64,000 nt of DNA from an uncultured Dokdonella sp. (GTDB lineage Bacteria; Pseudomonadota; Gammaproteobacteria; Xanthomonadales; Rhodanobacteraceae): contig CAKSZY010000001.1 in the NCBI GenBank assembly GCA_934526015.1, positions 62,001 through 126,000 of the forward strand, in the 5' to 3' direction. The notes beneath the pieces were generated by a model. The model was given only the letters and a program-made list of their open reading frames with translations. It made no database searches and was not told the origin of the DNA. This document shows, one piece after another, positions 16,731 through 26,570 of the stretch. Within the stretch, counting starts at the first letter, position 1. Each line of letters starts with the position of its first letter. A program made the position numbers and the translations under genes.

Positions 16731-17531
16731 ATGCCCGCCGACAACGCCTCGCCCGGAAAGCTGCTGATCGGCGTGTCGCCGCGCATCCTGCGCCAGGTGC
16801 CCGCGGAACTCGGTTTCCGCGGCAAGACCCTGCAATACCTCGAGCAGTCGGTCGCGCACTGGGTCATGTCGCTCGGCGCGATGGTGGTGATGGTGCCGAC
16901 GGTCGAGCGCGAGAGCCTGATCCGGCCGTCCCACATCGGCATACCGGACATCGTGCAAGCGCTCGACGGGCTGATCCTGCAGGGCGGGGCCGATATCGAT
17001 CCGCGCACGTACGGCGAGGCGGCGTCGCATGTGGTCGGCCCGGTCGATGTCCTGCGTGACCGCTTCGAACTCGATCTGATCCGCGGATTCGCGGCCGCCG
17101 GAAAGCCGGTGTTCGGCATCTGCCGCGGCCACCAGCTGATCAATGTCGCCTTCGGCGGCACGCTGTACCAGGACCTTTGCGCCGACGGGGTGACCGCAGC
17201 GAGCCACGTGCATGCCGATGCCTACGACGAACATGGCCATGCCTTGTCGATCGCCGCCGGCAGCTGGCTGGACAGCCTGTATCCGGGCGTGCTGGATGCG
17301 CGCGTCAACTCGATCCATCACCAGGGCATCAAGCGCCTCGGTCAAGGCCTGGTCGCCGAAGCCTGGTCCGACGACGGGGTGATCGAATCGATCCGCGCGC
17401 ACGGCAGCGGCTTCATCGCCGGCGTGCAATGGCATCCGGAGTTTCATGACGGCCGCGATCCCGGCCTGCTCGCCGCCGATCCGTTGATGCGTGCGTTCCT
17501 CGACGCCGCCTCGCAAGCGCGTGCGCGGTGA
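16731..17531 (+). CDS. Class I glutamine amidotransferase-like gamma-glutamyl hydrolase (peptidase C26, PuuD-like)
   Basis: 266 residues. The nucleophile elbow GICRGHQLINV places cysteine 131, and GVQWHPEF supplies histidine 235 and glutamate 237, the complete class I GATase triad. LILQGGADIDP (residues 81-91) is the C26/PuuD signature. Family members hydrolyse gamma-glutamyl amides such as gamma-glutamyl-GABA in putrescine breakdown. No other puu genes are nearby, so the substrate is open. It starts 39 bases after the YbdK-like ligase and is probably cotranscribed with it. Confidence 0.87.
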   Translation: MPADNASPGKLLIGVSPRILRQVPAELGFRGKTLQYLEQSVAHWVMSLGAMVVMVPTVERESLIRPSHIGIPDIVQALDGLILQGGADIDPRTYGEAASHVVGPVDVLRDRFELDLIRGFAAAGKPVFGICRGHQLINVAFGGTLYQDLCADGVTAASHVHADAYDEHGHALSIAAGSWLDSLYPGVLDARVNSIHHQGIKRLGQGLVAEAWSDDGVIESIRAHGSGFIAGVQWHPEFHDGRDPGLLAADPLMRAFLDAASQARAR

Positions 17532-17572
17532 GGCGTTGACGGGCAGGGCGAGCGGACTTGCGGTCGCCGTCG

Positions 17573-18358
17573 TCAGAGCGACAAGGTGCGTCCGCCGTCG
17601 ACCGGCAGGTTGATGCCGTTGATGTAGGCCGCGGCCGGGGAGGACAGGAAGGCGATCGCCGCGGCAACTTCGTCGGCTTCGGCGAAGCGGCCGAGGGGGA
17701 CACCGGCCAGCATGCGTGCGCTGACCGCTTCCTCGCTTTCTCCGCTCGCACGCGTGCGGTCGGCGAGGATCTGCGCCAGGCGCTGCGTCCGGGTGTAGCC
17801 GGGCAGCACGTTGTTGACGGTGATGCCGTACGCACCGAGTTCGGCCGACAGCGTCTTTGCCCAGCTGGCCACCGCACCGCGGATCGCGTTCGACACGCCG
17901 AGGTTGCGGATCGGTTCCTTCACCGAGGTCGAGATGACGTTGACGATGCGCCCGTACCCGGCCCCGCGCATGCCCGGCAGCAGCGCCTGCACGACGATCT
18001 GTGCGGCGACGAGATGCTGGTCGAAGGCGATGCGGAAATCGTCCAGCGCAGCCGTGTGGGCCGGGCCACCCGGCGGGCCGCCGGTGTTGTTGACGAGGAT
18101 CTGCACCGGGGTGGCATTCGCCACCGCTTCGACGCGCGCCTTCAGGCCGGAATGGTCCTTCATGTCGGCGGCGATGTAGCCGTGCTTCTGGCCGGCGCGG
18201 CATGGCAGTCCGGCCACCACCGCGGCAAGTGTTTCCGCGGTGCGCGCCAGCACGGTGACGTCGGCACCCAGCGTGGCGAGTTCCAGGGCGGCGGCGCGGC
18301 CGATGCCCTGCGAGGCGCCGAGAACGAGCGCATGCTTGCCGGACAGGTCGAGGTTCAT
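17573..18358 (-). CDS. SDR-family protein with degenerate catalytic tetrad (BKR-like)
   Basis: 261 residues with a Rossmann fold: LVLGASQGIGRA (GxxxGxG, residues 13-21), NNTGGPP in place of NNAG, and NVLPGYTRTQR after the active-site helix. It resembles FabG-like reductases, but where a normal SDR has Tyr-x-x-x-Lys the sequence is VSNAIRG: residue 156 is Ser and residue 160 is Arg, while Ser143 is present. A recognised SDR-like subgroup shares this loss. NAD(P) binding may persist, but ordinary ketoreductase chemistry is doubtful. The start at 18358 has GGAGG eight bases upstream; an ATG five codons earlier lies inside that site. Confidence 0.82.
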   Translation of the reverse strand: MNLDLSGKHALVLGASQGIGRAAALELATLGADVTVLARTAETLAAVVAGLPCRAGQKHGYIAADMKDHSGLKARVEAVANATPVQILVNNTGGPPGGPAHTAALDDFRIAFDQHLVAAQIVVQALLPGMRGAGYGRIVNVISTSVKEPIRNLGVSNAIRGAVASWAKTLSAELGAYGITVNNVLPGYTRTQRLAQILADRTRASGESEEAVSARMLAGVPLGRFAEADEVAAAIAFLSSPAAAYINGINLPVDGGRTLSL

Positions 18359-18389
18359 CAGGGCGTCCTCCACTCGGGTTCTGCGCAGG

Positions 18390-18728
18390 CTACTGCAGGC
18401 GCAGCAGCTTGAGGGACATCAGCGGCAACAGGTCCTCGTCACTGCCGGCGTTCGGCGGCTCCACGCTGTCGAGGTCGAATCCGAAGGCCGCGGCATCTTC
18501 CTCGTCGAGGCCGTCGAAGGCGCGGAATTCGGCGTCGAGCAGAGCCATGCTGGCCGAGCCGGCGTCGTCGTAGCGCAGATGGCCGCCACTGGCATCGAGC
18601 ACCTCGGCGATGCCGGACGCGAGTACCTGCAGGCGCGCCCAGACGAGCAGGTCGCCGACGGCCACGCACCACCATTGCGTCTCGATGACGAGGTCGTCGT
18701 CGGCGGAGTGATCTGCAGCGTCGTTCAT
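18390..18728 (-). CDS. Hypothetical acidic protein, third gene of the asnS cluster
   Basis: 112 residues, strongly acidic with clusters such as AADHSADDDL and FDGLDEEDAAAFGFDLDSVEPP. No family is recognised. A possible short helix is VVWARLQVLASGIAEVL. Its ATG overlaps the stop codon of the membrane protein before it (ATGA at 18725-18728), so the two are translationally coupled. Predicted cytosolic. Codon use looks like its neighbours, which argues that it is a real gene. Confidence 0.6.
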   Translation of the reverse strand: MNDAADHSADDDLVIETQWWCVAVGDLLVWARLQVLASGIAEVLDASGGHLRYDDAGSASMALLDAEFRAFDGLDEEDAAAFGFDLDSVEPPNAGSDEDLLPLMSLKLLRLQ

Positions 18729-19032
18729 GGCAGCCAGCCGAGGGCGTTGGAGACGAACGTCGCAAGCGCACCGAACACGATCGCCCAGGCGCCGGCGAAG
18801 CCCATGCGCGCGATGCCGTCGAGCAGGCGATCGCCGAGCCGGCGATAGCGGCGGGCGAGATACCAGCCGAACGCACGCGGGGTGAACAGGAAACTGCCGA
18901 GGCGTGCGCGCTCCGCCGGATGGCGGTCGCGCAGGTGCACGAACACCAGCACCCAGGTCATGATGTAGGTGGTCAGCCCGGCGACGATGAAGCCGAGGCC
19001 CATGACCAGCAGGAATTCGCGCGTTGCCAGCA

Positions 19033-19033
<1 letters not shown>
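18725..19033 (-). CDS. Small membrane protein downstream of asnS
   Basis: 102 residues with two strong hydrophobic segments: about 7-34 (FLLVMGLGFIVAGLTTYIMT) and 78-98 (GFAGAWAIVFGALATFVSNAL), joined by a basic, cytosolic-looking loop (RARLGSFLFTPRAFGWYLARRYRRLGDR). Family not recognised. The start ATG shares one base with the asnS stop (TGATG), and the stop overlaps the next start, so the three genes form a tight operon. The function is unknown. Confidence 0.65.
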
Positions 19034-20433
<1,400 letters not shown>

Positions 20434-20492
20434 GCGGGAAAACTCCGGGAGTGGCCGCGCGGCGGCGCAAGAAGGCCGAGACGGGGGCGCGC

Positions 20493-21617
20493 ATGATAAC
20501 GGAACCTTCCCGCATCCACGCATGGCACGGGCGAGCGACGCTCCGGGCCGGCGCGATCCTGCTCGCTTGCTTCGGTGCCATCGCCGCGCAGGCATCGAAC
20601 CCGCCCGCCGATTCCGGCAATGCCGCGCGATTTGCCCGGCTCGCCCTCGACTGCATCGAACGCGAGTACCCGAACAAGATCAGCCACGAGCTTCGCGATG
20701 ACCGCGATGTCGCTGCGCCGAGGAAGCTGTATCCGGCCTTCCACGGCTGTTTCGATTGGCATTCCTCGGTCCACGGCCACTGGCTGCTGGTGCGCCTGCT
20801 GCGGACCGACCCCGGGGCCGCGTTCGCGGCGGAGGCGCGTGCGGCGCTGTCGCGCAACCTGACCGTGGCGAACATCGAGGGTGAACTCGCCACGTTGCGC
20901 CGAGGCAGCGAGACCTTCGAGCGACCCTATGGCCTGGCCTGGCTGCTTCAACTCGGCGCCGATCTGCGCCAGTGGGACGATGCCGACGCCAGGCGCTGGC
21001 TGGCGGCCCTCGAGCCACTGGAACGCGAGGCCGGTGAGCGCATTGCGCGCTGGTTGCCGAAACTGACCGCGCCGATCCGCAGCGGTGAACACTCGCAGAC
21101 GGCCTTCGCCTTCGGGCTCGCCATCGATGCCGCGCGCATCCAGGGAAACGGCGCGCTGGAAGCCGCCCTGCTGGCGCGTTCGCGCGACTTCCATGCGGCG
21201 GATCGCGACTGCCCGCTGTCCTGGGAACCATCCGGCCAGGATTTCCTCTCGCCATGCCTCGCCGAGGCCGATCTCATGCGTCGCGTGCTGGGGCAGCGCG
21301 ACTTCGCCCGCTGGCTGAAACGCTTCCTGCCCGACGTGCCGACGCACGCGCGCGTCGACTGGCTCGTGCCGGGGCGCGTGCTCGATGCGGCCGACGGCAA
21401 GCTGGCCCATCTCGATGGCCTCAACCTCAGCCGGGCATGGATGCTCGAGGCGATTGCCGGGGCGCTGCCGCCGGGCGACCGGCGCGTTCCCGCCCTGCGG
21501 GCCGCGGCACGCCGGCATTCCGACGCCGGGCTGGCTGCCGTGGGCGGCAGTGAATATGCCGGCGGCCATTGGCTCGGCAGCTTTGCCACCTACCTGCTGA
21601 CGCGGCAGACACCTTGA
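20493..21617 (+). CDS. DUF2891 family exported protein
   Basis: 374 residues from MITEPSR. A signal-like segment [19 protein letters not shown] precedes the family signature [27 protein letters not shown]. The rest is an alpha/alpha-barrel-like series ending in [23 protein letters not shown]2891 proteins are periplasmic or extracytoplasmic with unknown activity; the helical-barrel look suggests a glycoside- or heparinase-like fold, which is inference. Only 59 bases separate it from the divergent asnS start. Confidence 0.78.
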   Translation: MITEPSRIHAWHGRATLRAGAILLACFGAIAAQASNPPADSGNAARFARLALDCIEREYPNKISHELRDDRDVAAPRKLYPAFHGCFDWHSSVHGHWLLVRLLRTDPGAAFAAEARAALSRNLTVANIEGELATLRRGSETFERPYGLAWLLQLGADLRQWDDADARRWLAALEPLEREAGERIARWLPKLTAPIRSGEHSQTAFAFGLAIDAARIQGNGALEAALLARSRDFHAADRDCPLSWEPSGQDFLSPCLAEADLMRRVLGQRDFARWLKRFLPDVPTHARVDWLVPGRVLDAADGKLAHLDGLNLSRAWMLEAIAGALPPGDRRVPALRAAARRHSDAGLAAVGGSEYAGGHWLGSFATYLLTRQTP

Positions 21618-21687
21618 ATCGCCGTGATCGGCCACGATCTCCGCAGGTTGCGGGGTACCATCGCCCGATCAATCCGGAAACCACGCC

Positions 21688-22023
21688 ATGTCGATCCAGC
21701 TCACCGCCGCCGCCCTCAAGCGCATGCAGGACTTCCTCGCCCGAACTCCGAATGCCGCCGGCGTGCGCTTCGGCATCCGGCGCACCGGCTGCTCGGGATT
21801 CGCCTACACGGTCGACGTCGCCGACAGCGTCGCCGAGAACGACACGGTGTTCGACCAGGACGGCGTGCGCGTGCTGGTCGATCCGAAGGCGCTGCCGTTC
21901 GTCGACGGCACCGAGATCGACTTCCGCCGGCAGGGACTGAATGCCGCTTTCGTGTTCCACAATCCGAACGCCACCGGCGAATGCGGGTGTGGCGAGAGCT
22001 TCACCATCGAGACTGCGACCTGA
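21688..22023 (+). CDS. A-type iron-sulfur carrier (IscA/ErpA family)
   Basis: 111 residues with the three cluster-ligand cysteines at 35 ([10 protein letters not shown]), 99 and 101 (GECGCGESF). A-type carriers receive Fe-S clusters from the assembly scaffold and deliver them to target enzymes in the cytosol. The gene stands apart from any isc or suf operon, as erpA-type genes often do, so the exact orthologue (IscA, ErpA or SufA) is not settled. The insertion-free length and spacing are normal. Confidence 0.88.
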   Translation: MSIQLTAAALKRMQDFLARTPNAAGVRFGIRRTGCSGFAYTVDVADSVAENDTVFDQDGVRVLVDPKALPFVDGTEIDFRRQGLNAAFVFHNPNATGECGCGESFTIETAT

Positions 22024-22071
22024 CGCCGCTGCGGGTCGGTACTTTCGGCCCTGTCGCAACGCCGAAAAACT

Positions 22072-22080
22072 TGGTATAGA
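22072..22080 (+). promoter_or_regulatory. Candidate extended -10 promoter of the cold-shock gene
   Basis: TGGTATAGA contains TG-N-TATAGA, an extended -10 element that does not require a good -35, and none is seen. It would start the transcript near 22087, leaving a leader of about 148 bases before the cold-shock ORF. Long leaders are usual in cspA-type mRNAs. Confidence 0.45.
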
Positions 22081-22234
22081 CTCGGCGCCGTCATGCCTGC
22101 GCGGTCTCGCGACCGTGGGCCGGTGCCGGAAGATCCGTTGCGATCCGCTTGCTCGTCCCGTCCCGTCGCATGCATGGCAACGGGAGGCCCTTCACGGGGT
22201 ATGGGCGTATCAAGTCACGTTTCGGAGAGTGTCA

Positions 22235-22444
22235 ATGTCGGATCGTCAGGTCGGCACCGTCAAGTGGTTCAACGAGAGCAAGGGCTTCGGCTTCATCAGC
22301 CGCGAGAACGGCCCGGATGTCTTCGTGCATTTCCGCGCCATCAACGGCTCGGGTTTCCGCACGCTGCAGGAAGGGCAGCGCGTCAGTTTCAAGGTCGTCC
22401 AGGGGCAGAAGGGCCTGCAGGCCGAAGACGTCACCACGGCCTGA
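22235..22444 (+). CDS. Cold-shock domain protein (CspA family)
   Basis: 69 residues, a single cold-shock domain with both RNA-binding motifs: KGFGFIS (RNP1) and VFVHFRA (RNP2). It begins [15 protein letters not shown] and ends LQAEDVTTA, complete at both ends. These proteins bind single-stranded RNA and DNA and melt mRNA structure, often at low temperature. The start has GGAGAG upstream. A strong terminator follows within 26 bases, so the gene is a single transcription unit. Confidence 0.95.
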   Translation: MSDRQVGTVKWFNESKGFGFISRENGPDVFVHFRAINGSGFRTLQEGQRVSFKVVQGQKGLQAEDVTTA

Positions 22445-22469
22445 TTCGATCCGCGACACGAACATGCGC

Positions 22470-22498
22470 AAGGCCGCGGCTCACGCCGCGGCCTTTTC
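22470..22498 (+). terminator. Rho-independent terminator after the cold-shock gene
   Basis: An 11-bp stem, AAGGCCGCGGC with GCCGCGGCCTT, closes a TCAC tetraloop and runs into a short T tract (CCTTTTCG). Confidence 0.88.
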
Positions 22499-22578
22499 GT
22501 TCGGATTGACCGGATCCGCCCGCGCCATCGACGTGCGCAACGGCGCGGCATGGTCATGCCATGCCCGGCCGCATCCGT

Positions 22579-22875
22579 TCAGCGTCGGCGCATCAGCAGG
22601 CAGCCGGCCGCGAGCACACCGAGGAAGGCGCCGTAGCCGATCGCCGAGGCGAGCACCTGCCGCCAGATCGCACCCGCCGACGGATCGGCATGGCGGAACG
22701 CCCAGATGCCGGAGCCGGCCGCGGCCGCGATCGCGCCGACGAGGACGCCGAGTGCCAGCAAGCGCCGCGCAACGCCGCCCCGGCGCGCGGTCAGGCGCCA
22801 GAAGACCCAGCCGAGCACGACGTACCACGGCAACAGCAGGATCAGCGACAGGTTGAGCTCGACGAAGGGGTTCAT
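22579..22875 (-). CDS. Small membrane protein of the cytochrome c cluster
   Basis: 98 residues with three hydrophobic stretches, about 8-27 (NLSLILLLPWYVVLGWVFW), 38-57 (RLLALGVLVGAIAAAAGSGIWAF) and 74-94 (LASAIGYGAFLGVLAAGCLL). No family is recognised. It follows the three-haem cytochrome gene by 15 bases on the same strand and is therefore likely to be cotranscribed, perhaps as an assembly or anchor subunit. That role is inference from position only. Confidence 0.6.
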   Translation of the reverse strand: MNPFVELNLSLILLLPWYVVLGWVFWRLTARRGGVARRLLALGVLVGAIAAAAGSGIWAFRHADPSAGAIWRQVLASAIGYGAFLGVLAAGCLLMRRR

Positions 22876-22890
22876 TGCGCGGCGCCCCTG

Positions 22891-24162
22891 CTATTCGATG
22901 CCGGCCATGCTGCCGACATCCTCTTCGGACACCGGCAGTGCATTGCGGTCGTCCTGCGCGCGCAGGAAGTTGACCACTCCTGCCACTTCCTTCGCCGTCA
23001 GCGAATGGGCGAACGGCGGCATCGTGTACGGGTAGGGGTTCAGCGGGGTGGACGGCGCGACCGCGCCGAGCATGACCAGCTTGACCAGATTGACCGGATC
23101 CGCACCGGCGATGGCGCCGGATCCGCGCAGCCCCGGGTATTTGCCGGCAACGCCTTCGCCGCGTTCACCATGGCAGTCGGCGCAGTGGCCGTCATAGACG
23201 CGCTTGCCGATCGCCAGCGATTCCTCGCTGGCGCGCACGCGCAAGGGCGGCTCGCGCACCGGCGGAGGGGGCGGGAGCCGGCGCAGGTAGGCTTCGATCG
23301 CGCGGGCGTCGTCGTCGCCGAGATGACGCAAGTTGCCGGCGATGACGTCGGCCATGAGGCCGTAACCGGCGATGTCGTGCGGGGCGCCGCCCTGCAGGTA
23401 GCGGGCCACCGCACCTTCGCCAAACCGGGCGAGGGCCGGGCCGTGCAGTGCCGGCGCGTACCAGCCGGCATTGCGCGCACCCCAAAGTTGCGGACCGGCA
23501 AGCGGTGCGGCGAACGTGCCGCGCGAAGCATGGCAGGTTGCGCAATGGCCGATTCCCTCGACCAGGCGGGCCCCGCGCGCAATCTGCGCATCCGGCCACT
23601 GCGCATCGGCAGCGGGGCGGAGATTGAGCAGCCGCCAGCCGGTCATCGCCCACGGCAGATTGGCGGGGAAGCGGTAGTCGCCAGCCTGGCGGGTGGCGGT
23701 GGAAGGCGTCGCCCGGCGCAGCCAGGCGAGCAGGGCATCGAGTTCGCCATCCTCGAGGTGACGGAAGTTCGCATACGGGAAGACCGGAGACAGCACGCCG
23801 TTGCGGCTGATGCCGTGGCGCATGACGTGGCGGAATTCCTCGCTCGACCAGGCGCCGATGCCGTGTTCCGGGTCGGGGGTGATGTTGCTGCTGTAGACGA
23901 TGCCGTAGCGGGTCTTGAAAGCCCGCCCGCCGGCCAGTGGTTCGCCACCGCGCACGGTATGGCAGCCAATGCAGTTGCCAAGCTGGGCGAGGTGGCGGCC
24001 GCGTTCGACCAGGGCATCGGAATCCGCCGGCGTCGAGCCGCCCGCGGGGACGCGGAAGGGTGCGAGACCGCCCTGGCGCGGCAACAGCACGAGGATCGCC
24101 GCGAGCAAGGCAAGCAGCAGCGGCAGCAACACGGCGGCGAGGGCAAGCAGGGCGCGGCGCAT
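22891..24162 (-). CDS. Three-haem membrane-anchored cytochrome c (dehydrogenase-subunit type)
   Basis: 423 residues. An N-terminal anchor (RRALLALAAVLLPLLLALLAAILVLL) is followed by three haem c sites: CIGCH (64-68), CATCH (207-211) and CADCH (327-331). The first domain has YSSNITPDPEHGIGAWSSEEF, seen in the cytochrome subunits of membrane alcohol, aldehyde and gluconate dehydrogenases; the third has the methionine ligand in TMPPFAHSL. It would carry electrons in the periplasm from a dehydrogenase towards quinone or an oxidase. No dehydrogenase subunit is adjacent. The start shares one base with the stop of the upstream two-haem gene (TGATG). Confidence 0.88.
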   Translation of the reverse strand: MRRALLALAAVLLPLLLALLAAILVLLPRQGGLAPFRVPAGGSTPADSDALVERGRHLAQLGNCIGCHTVRGGEPLAGGRAFKTRYGIVYSSNITPDPEHGIGAWSSEEFRHVMRHGISRNGVLSPVFPYANFRHLEDGELDALLAWLRRATPSTATRQAGDYRFPANLPWAMTGWRLLNLRPAADAQWPDAQIARGARLVEGIGHCATCHASRGTFAAPLAGPQLWGARNAGWYAPALHGPALARFGEGAVARYLQGGAPHDIAGYGLMADVIAGNLRHLGDDDARAIEAYLRRLPPPPPVREPPLRVRASEESLAIGKRVYDGHCADCHGERGEGVAGKYPGLRGSGAIAGADPVNLVKLVMLGAVAPSTPLNPYPYTMPPFAHSLTAKEVAGVVNFLRAQDDRNALPVSEEDVGSMAGIE

Positions 24163-24869
24163 CAGCGGACCGCCTCGTCGAAGGGCAGGTTTCCGCAGGC
24201 CACCGGCAAGGAAAAACTCCCGGCCTCTGCCGGCGCCAGCGAATGTCCGGCGCCCTGCGTCGCCAGCCAGTCGCCGAGTCGGCGCAGGTCGCGCGGGTCG
24301 AGCGCCCGGGCGACCTCGGCCATGCAGTCCGGCGCCTCCGCCGTGCGCGCACCGGTACGCCAGGCGCCGAGCTGGGCGACGACGTAATCGGGTGGAAGCC
24401 CGATCAGCGCGGGTACGCCCGGCTGCAGGCCGGCGAGGTCCACGCCATGGCAGGCCGCGCAGGCCGGAACGCCGCGCTGCGGATCGCCGCGTTCGACCAG
24501 TTCGCGCGCCCGCGCGGCATCGGCGGCGCCGATCGGCACCGGTTCGGCTGACGATTGCGGAGGGAGGCTGGCGAAATGGCCGGCAATCCGGGCCAGGTAG
24601 GCATCGTCCATGTTGCGCATCAGCCAGTTCATCGGCACGTAGGCACGGCGGCCGTCGCGGAACGCCTGCAACTGGGCAAGCAGGTAGCCGGCCGGTTTGC
24701 CGGCGAGGTGCGGATAGTATTCGTTGCCCTTCATGCCCTGTCCCTGGTCACCGTGACAGGTGGTGCAGGCGGCCAGGCGCTCGTGCATGTCGGCAGCGGC
24801 CGGCTCGAGGGCCGGACTCGCGCCGCCGGCAAGGCCGGCGGCCAGCAGGAACCAGCGGAGTCGGATCAT
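24162..24869 (-). CDS. Two-haem cytochrome c (c4-like), exported
   Basis: 235 residues from MIRLRWFLLAAGLAGGASPA, a signal peptide. Haem sites are CTTCH (35-39) and CAACH (137-141), each with surroundings typical of cytochrome c4-like domains (HGDQGQGMKGNEYYPHLAGKP; PALIGLPPDYVVAQLGAWRTGAR). Predicted periplasmic electron carrier. It is the first gene of a three-gene unit with the three-haem cytochrome and a small membrane protein, and lies divergent from an Old Yellow Enzyme gene. A start further upstream at 24971 would remove the signal peptide from the N-terminus and is not favoured. Confidence 0.87.
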   Translation of the reverse strand: MIRLRWFLLAAGLAGGASPALEPAAADMHERLAACTTCHGDQGQGMKGNEYYPHLAGKPAGYLLAQLQAFRDGRRAYVPMNWLMRNMDDAYLARIAGHFASLPPQSSAEPVPIGAADAARARELVERGDPQRGVPACAACHGVDLAGLQPGVPALIGLPPDYVVAQLGAWRTGARTAEAPDCMAEVARALDPRDLRRLGDWLATQGAGHSLAPAEAGSFSLPVACGNLPFDEAVR

Positions 24870-25003
24870 CTGCCGAGCATAAGCCGCAGGCCCGCCGGCG
24901 GCCAGCGTCGAAGCCGCGGTCGAACGCCGCCGCTCCGCGCGGGGCTTGCTGCGCGATCGCGCAAACCTCATGTTGCCGTCCCTCCTGTCGTGGATGCCGG
25001 AAT

Positions 25004-26062
25004 ATGAGCCTGTTCGACCCGCTGCGGCTGCGCGGCATCACCTTGCGCAACCGCATCGCCGTTTCGCCGATGTGCGAGTACTCGGCAGTCGACGGCACGC
25101 CGCAGCCGTGGCATCTGGTCCATCTCGGCTCGCGTGCCGTCGGTGGCGCCGGCCTGGTCATCGCCGAGGCCACGGCGGTGGAGCCGCGCGGGCGGATTTC
25201 GCCGGCGGATACCGGACTCTGGAACGAGACGCAGCAGGATGCCTGGAGCGGCATCGCGCGCTTCCTGCGTGAGCAGGGCGCGGCGGCCGGAATCCAGCTC
25301 GCCCACGCCGGGCGCAAGGCCAGCACCGCGGCGCCCTGGCATGGCGGCGAGCGGGTCGGCCACGAAGCCGGCGGCTGGACGCCGCTGGCGCCCTCGGCCA
25401 TCGCGTATGCGGCGGGCGATCCGCCGCCGGAGGCGCTCGACGAGGCCGGCATCCGCGCCATCGTCGCGGCCTTCGCCGCCGCCGCACGGCGCGCGCTTGC
25501 GGCCGGCTTCGAGGTCGTCGAGGTGCATGCAGCGCATGGCTATCTGCTGCATGAATTCCTGTCCCCGCTCAGCAACCGGCGCGAGGACGCCTGGGGAGGT
25601 TCGTTCGCGGCCCGCATCCGCCTGACCCGCGATGTCGTCGCCGCCGTGCGCGCGGTGTGGCCGGAACGACTGCCGCTGTTCGTGCGCATCTCGGCCACCG
25701 ACTGGGCCGATGGCGGCTGGGATCTCGAACAAAGCGTCGAACTTGCCCGCGTGCTGAAGGGGGAAGGCGTCGATCTGGTCGACGTTTCCAGTGGCGGCCT
25801 CGTCGCCCACCAGCAGATCGCCGTCGGTCCCGGCTACCAGGTGCCGTTTGCTTCCCGCATCCGCAGCGAAGCCGGCATCGCCACCGGTGCGGTCGGGCTC
25901 GTCACCGAGCCCGCGCAGGCGCAGGCGATCCTCGAGTCCGGCGCGGCCGACCTCGTCCTGCTCGCGCGCGAACTGCTGCGCGATCCCTACTGGCCGCGCC
26001 GCGCGGCGCGTGCCCTCGGCGCGGACATCGAAGCGCCCGTCCAGTACGCGCGGGCCTGGTGA
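25004..26062 (+). CDS. NADH:flavin oxidoreductase, Old Yellow Enzyme family, YqjM-like class
   Basis: 352 residues, FMN-binding TIM barrel. SPMCEYSA carries Cys24, which is characteristic of the YqjM (thermophilic-like) class. The substrate-binding pair is His175/His178 (VHAAHGYLLHEF) rather than the His/Asn pair of classical OYEs. Downstream SGGLVAHQQIAVGPGYQVPFA and the FMN-phosphate site LLARELLRDPYWPRRA complete the barrel. It reduces activated C=C bonds with NAD(P)H; the natural substrate is unknown. Divergent from the cytochrome cluster with a 134-base gap. Confidence 0.93.
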   Translation: MSLFDPLRLRGITLRNRIAVSPMCEYSAVDGTPQPWHLVHLGSRAVGGAGLVIAEATAVEPRGRISPADTGLWNETQQDAWSGIARFLREQGAAAGIQLAHAGRKASTAAPWHGGERVGHEAGGWTPLAPSAIAYAAGDPPPEALDEAGIRAIVAAFAAAARRALAAGFEVVEVHAAHGYLLHEFLSPLSNRREDAWGGSFAARIRLTRDVVAAVRAVWPERLPLFVRISATDWADGGWDLEQSVELARVLKGEGVDLVDVSSGGLVAHQQIAVGPGYQVPFASRIRSEAGIATGAVGLVTEPAQAQAILESGAADLVLLARELLRDPYWPRRAARALGADIEAPVQYARAW

Positions 26063-26185
26063 TGCCCTGCGTTCGGCAGCGGTCGTCCGGTGACCGCAAC
26101 GATCCCGTCGAGGTCGGGCCGCCTTTGCGCGATCCGGCGTACCGTGCGCAATCATCCGGATCCCGGGGCGACGGAAACCGTTTCC

Positions 26186-26213
26186 TTGCCCGGGCGGCGA
26201 TCGGCGCTATGCT
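26186..26213 (+). promoter_or_regulatory. Candidate sigma70-type promoter for the Mpo1-like/S4 gene pair
   Basis: TTGCCC at 26186-26191 and TATGCT at 26208-26213 are separated by 16 bases and lie 24 bases before the ATG at 26238. Confidence 0.4.
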
Positions 26214-26237
26214 TGGGATTCAACCGGGATCATCACC

Positions 26238-26570
26238 ATGAGCCAGCCAGCCCTCAGCCATCCGGTCGCGACGCGCTACACGACGTTCCGCGAGTTCTAT
26301 CCGTTCTACCTGTCCGAACATGCCAACCGGACCTGCCGGCGCCTGCACTTCATCGGCAGTTCGCTCGTCCTCGGCGTCCTCGTCGCGGCGATCACCACCG
26401 GCAATGCGTGGTGGCTCGCGCTGGCTCCGCTTGCCGGCTACGGGTTTGCCTGGGTCGGCCATTTCGCCTTCGAGAAGAATCGCCCGGCCTCATTCAAGCA
26501 GCCGCTCTACAGCTTCCTCGGCGACTGGGTGATGTACTGGGACATCCTGCGCGGACGCATTGCGCTCTGA
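26238..26570 (+). CDS. Mpo1-like (DUF962) membrane protein
   Basis: 110 residues. The family hallmarks are YPFYLSEHANRTCRRLHFIGSS at the N-terminus and GYGFAWVGHFAFEKNRPASFKQPLYSFLGDWVMYWDI towards the end. Two or three hydrophobic segments lie between. Yeast Mpo1 is an iron-dependent dioxygenase that shortens 2-hydroxy fatty acids; the conserved histidines (H28, H37, GHF) are present here, so the same kind of chemistry is possible but unproven for bacterial members. Its stop codon overlaps the presumed CTG start of the S4-domain gene. Confidence 0.85.
   Translation: MSQPALSHPVATRYTTFREFYPFYLSEHANRTCRRLHFIGSSLVLGVLVAAITTGNAWWLALAPLAGYGFAWVGHFAFEKNRPASFKQPLYSFLGDWVMYWDILRGRIAL

Noticed and set aside
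17573..18358. Annotation as a functional FabG ketoreductase
   Set aside because: Tyr and Lys of the catalytic tetrad are replaced (Ser156, Arg160).
26090..26566. A longer N-terminus for the S4-domain protein starting at 26090
   Set aside because: It would overlap the whole Mpo1-like gene in another frame and gives no conserved sequence.
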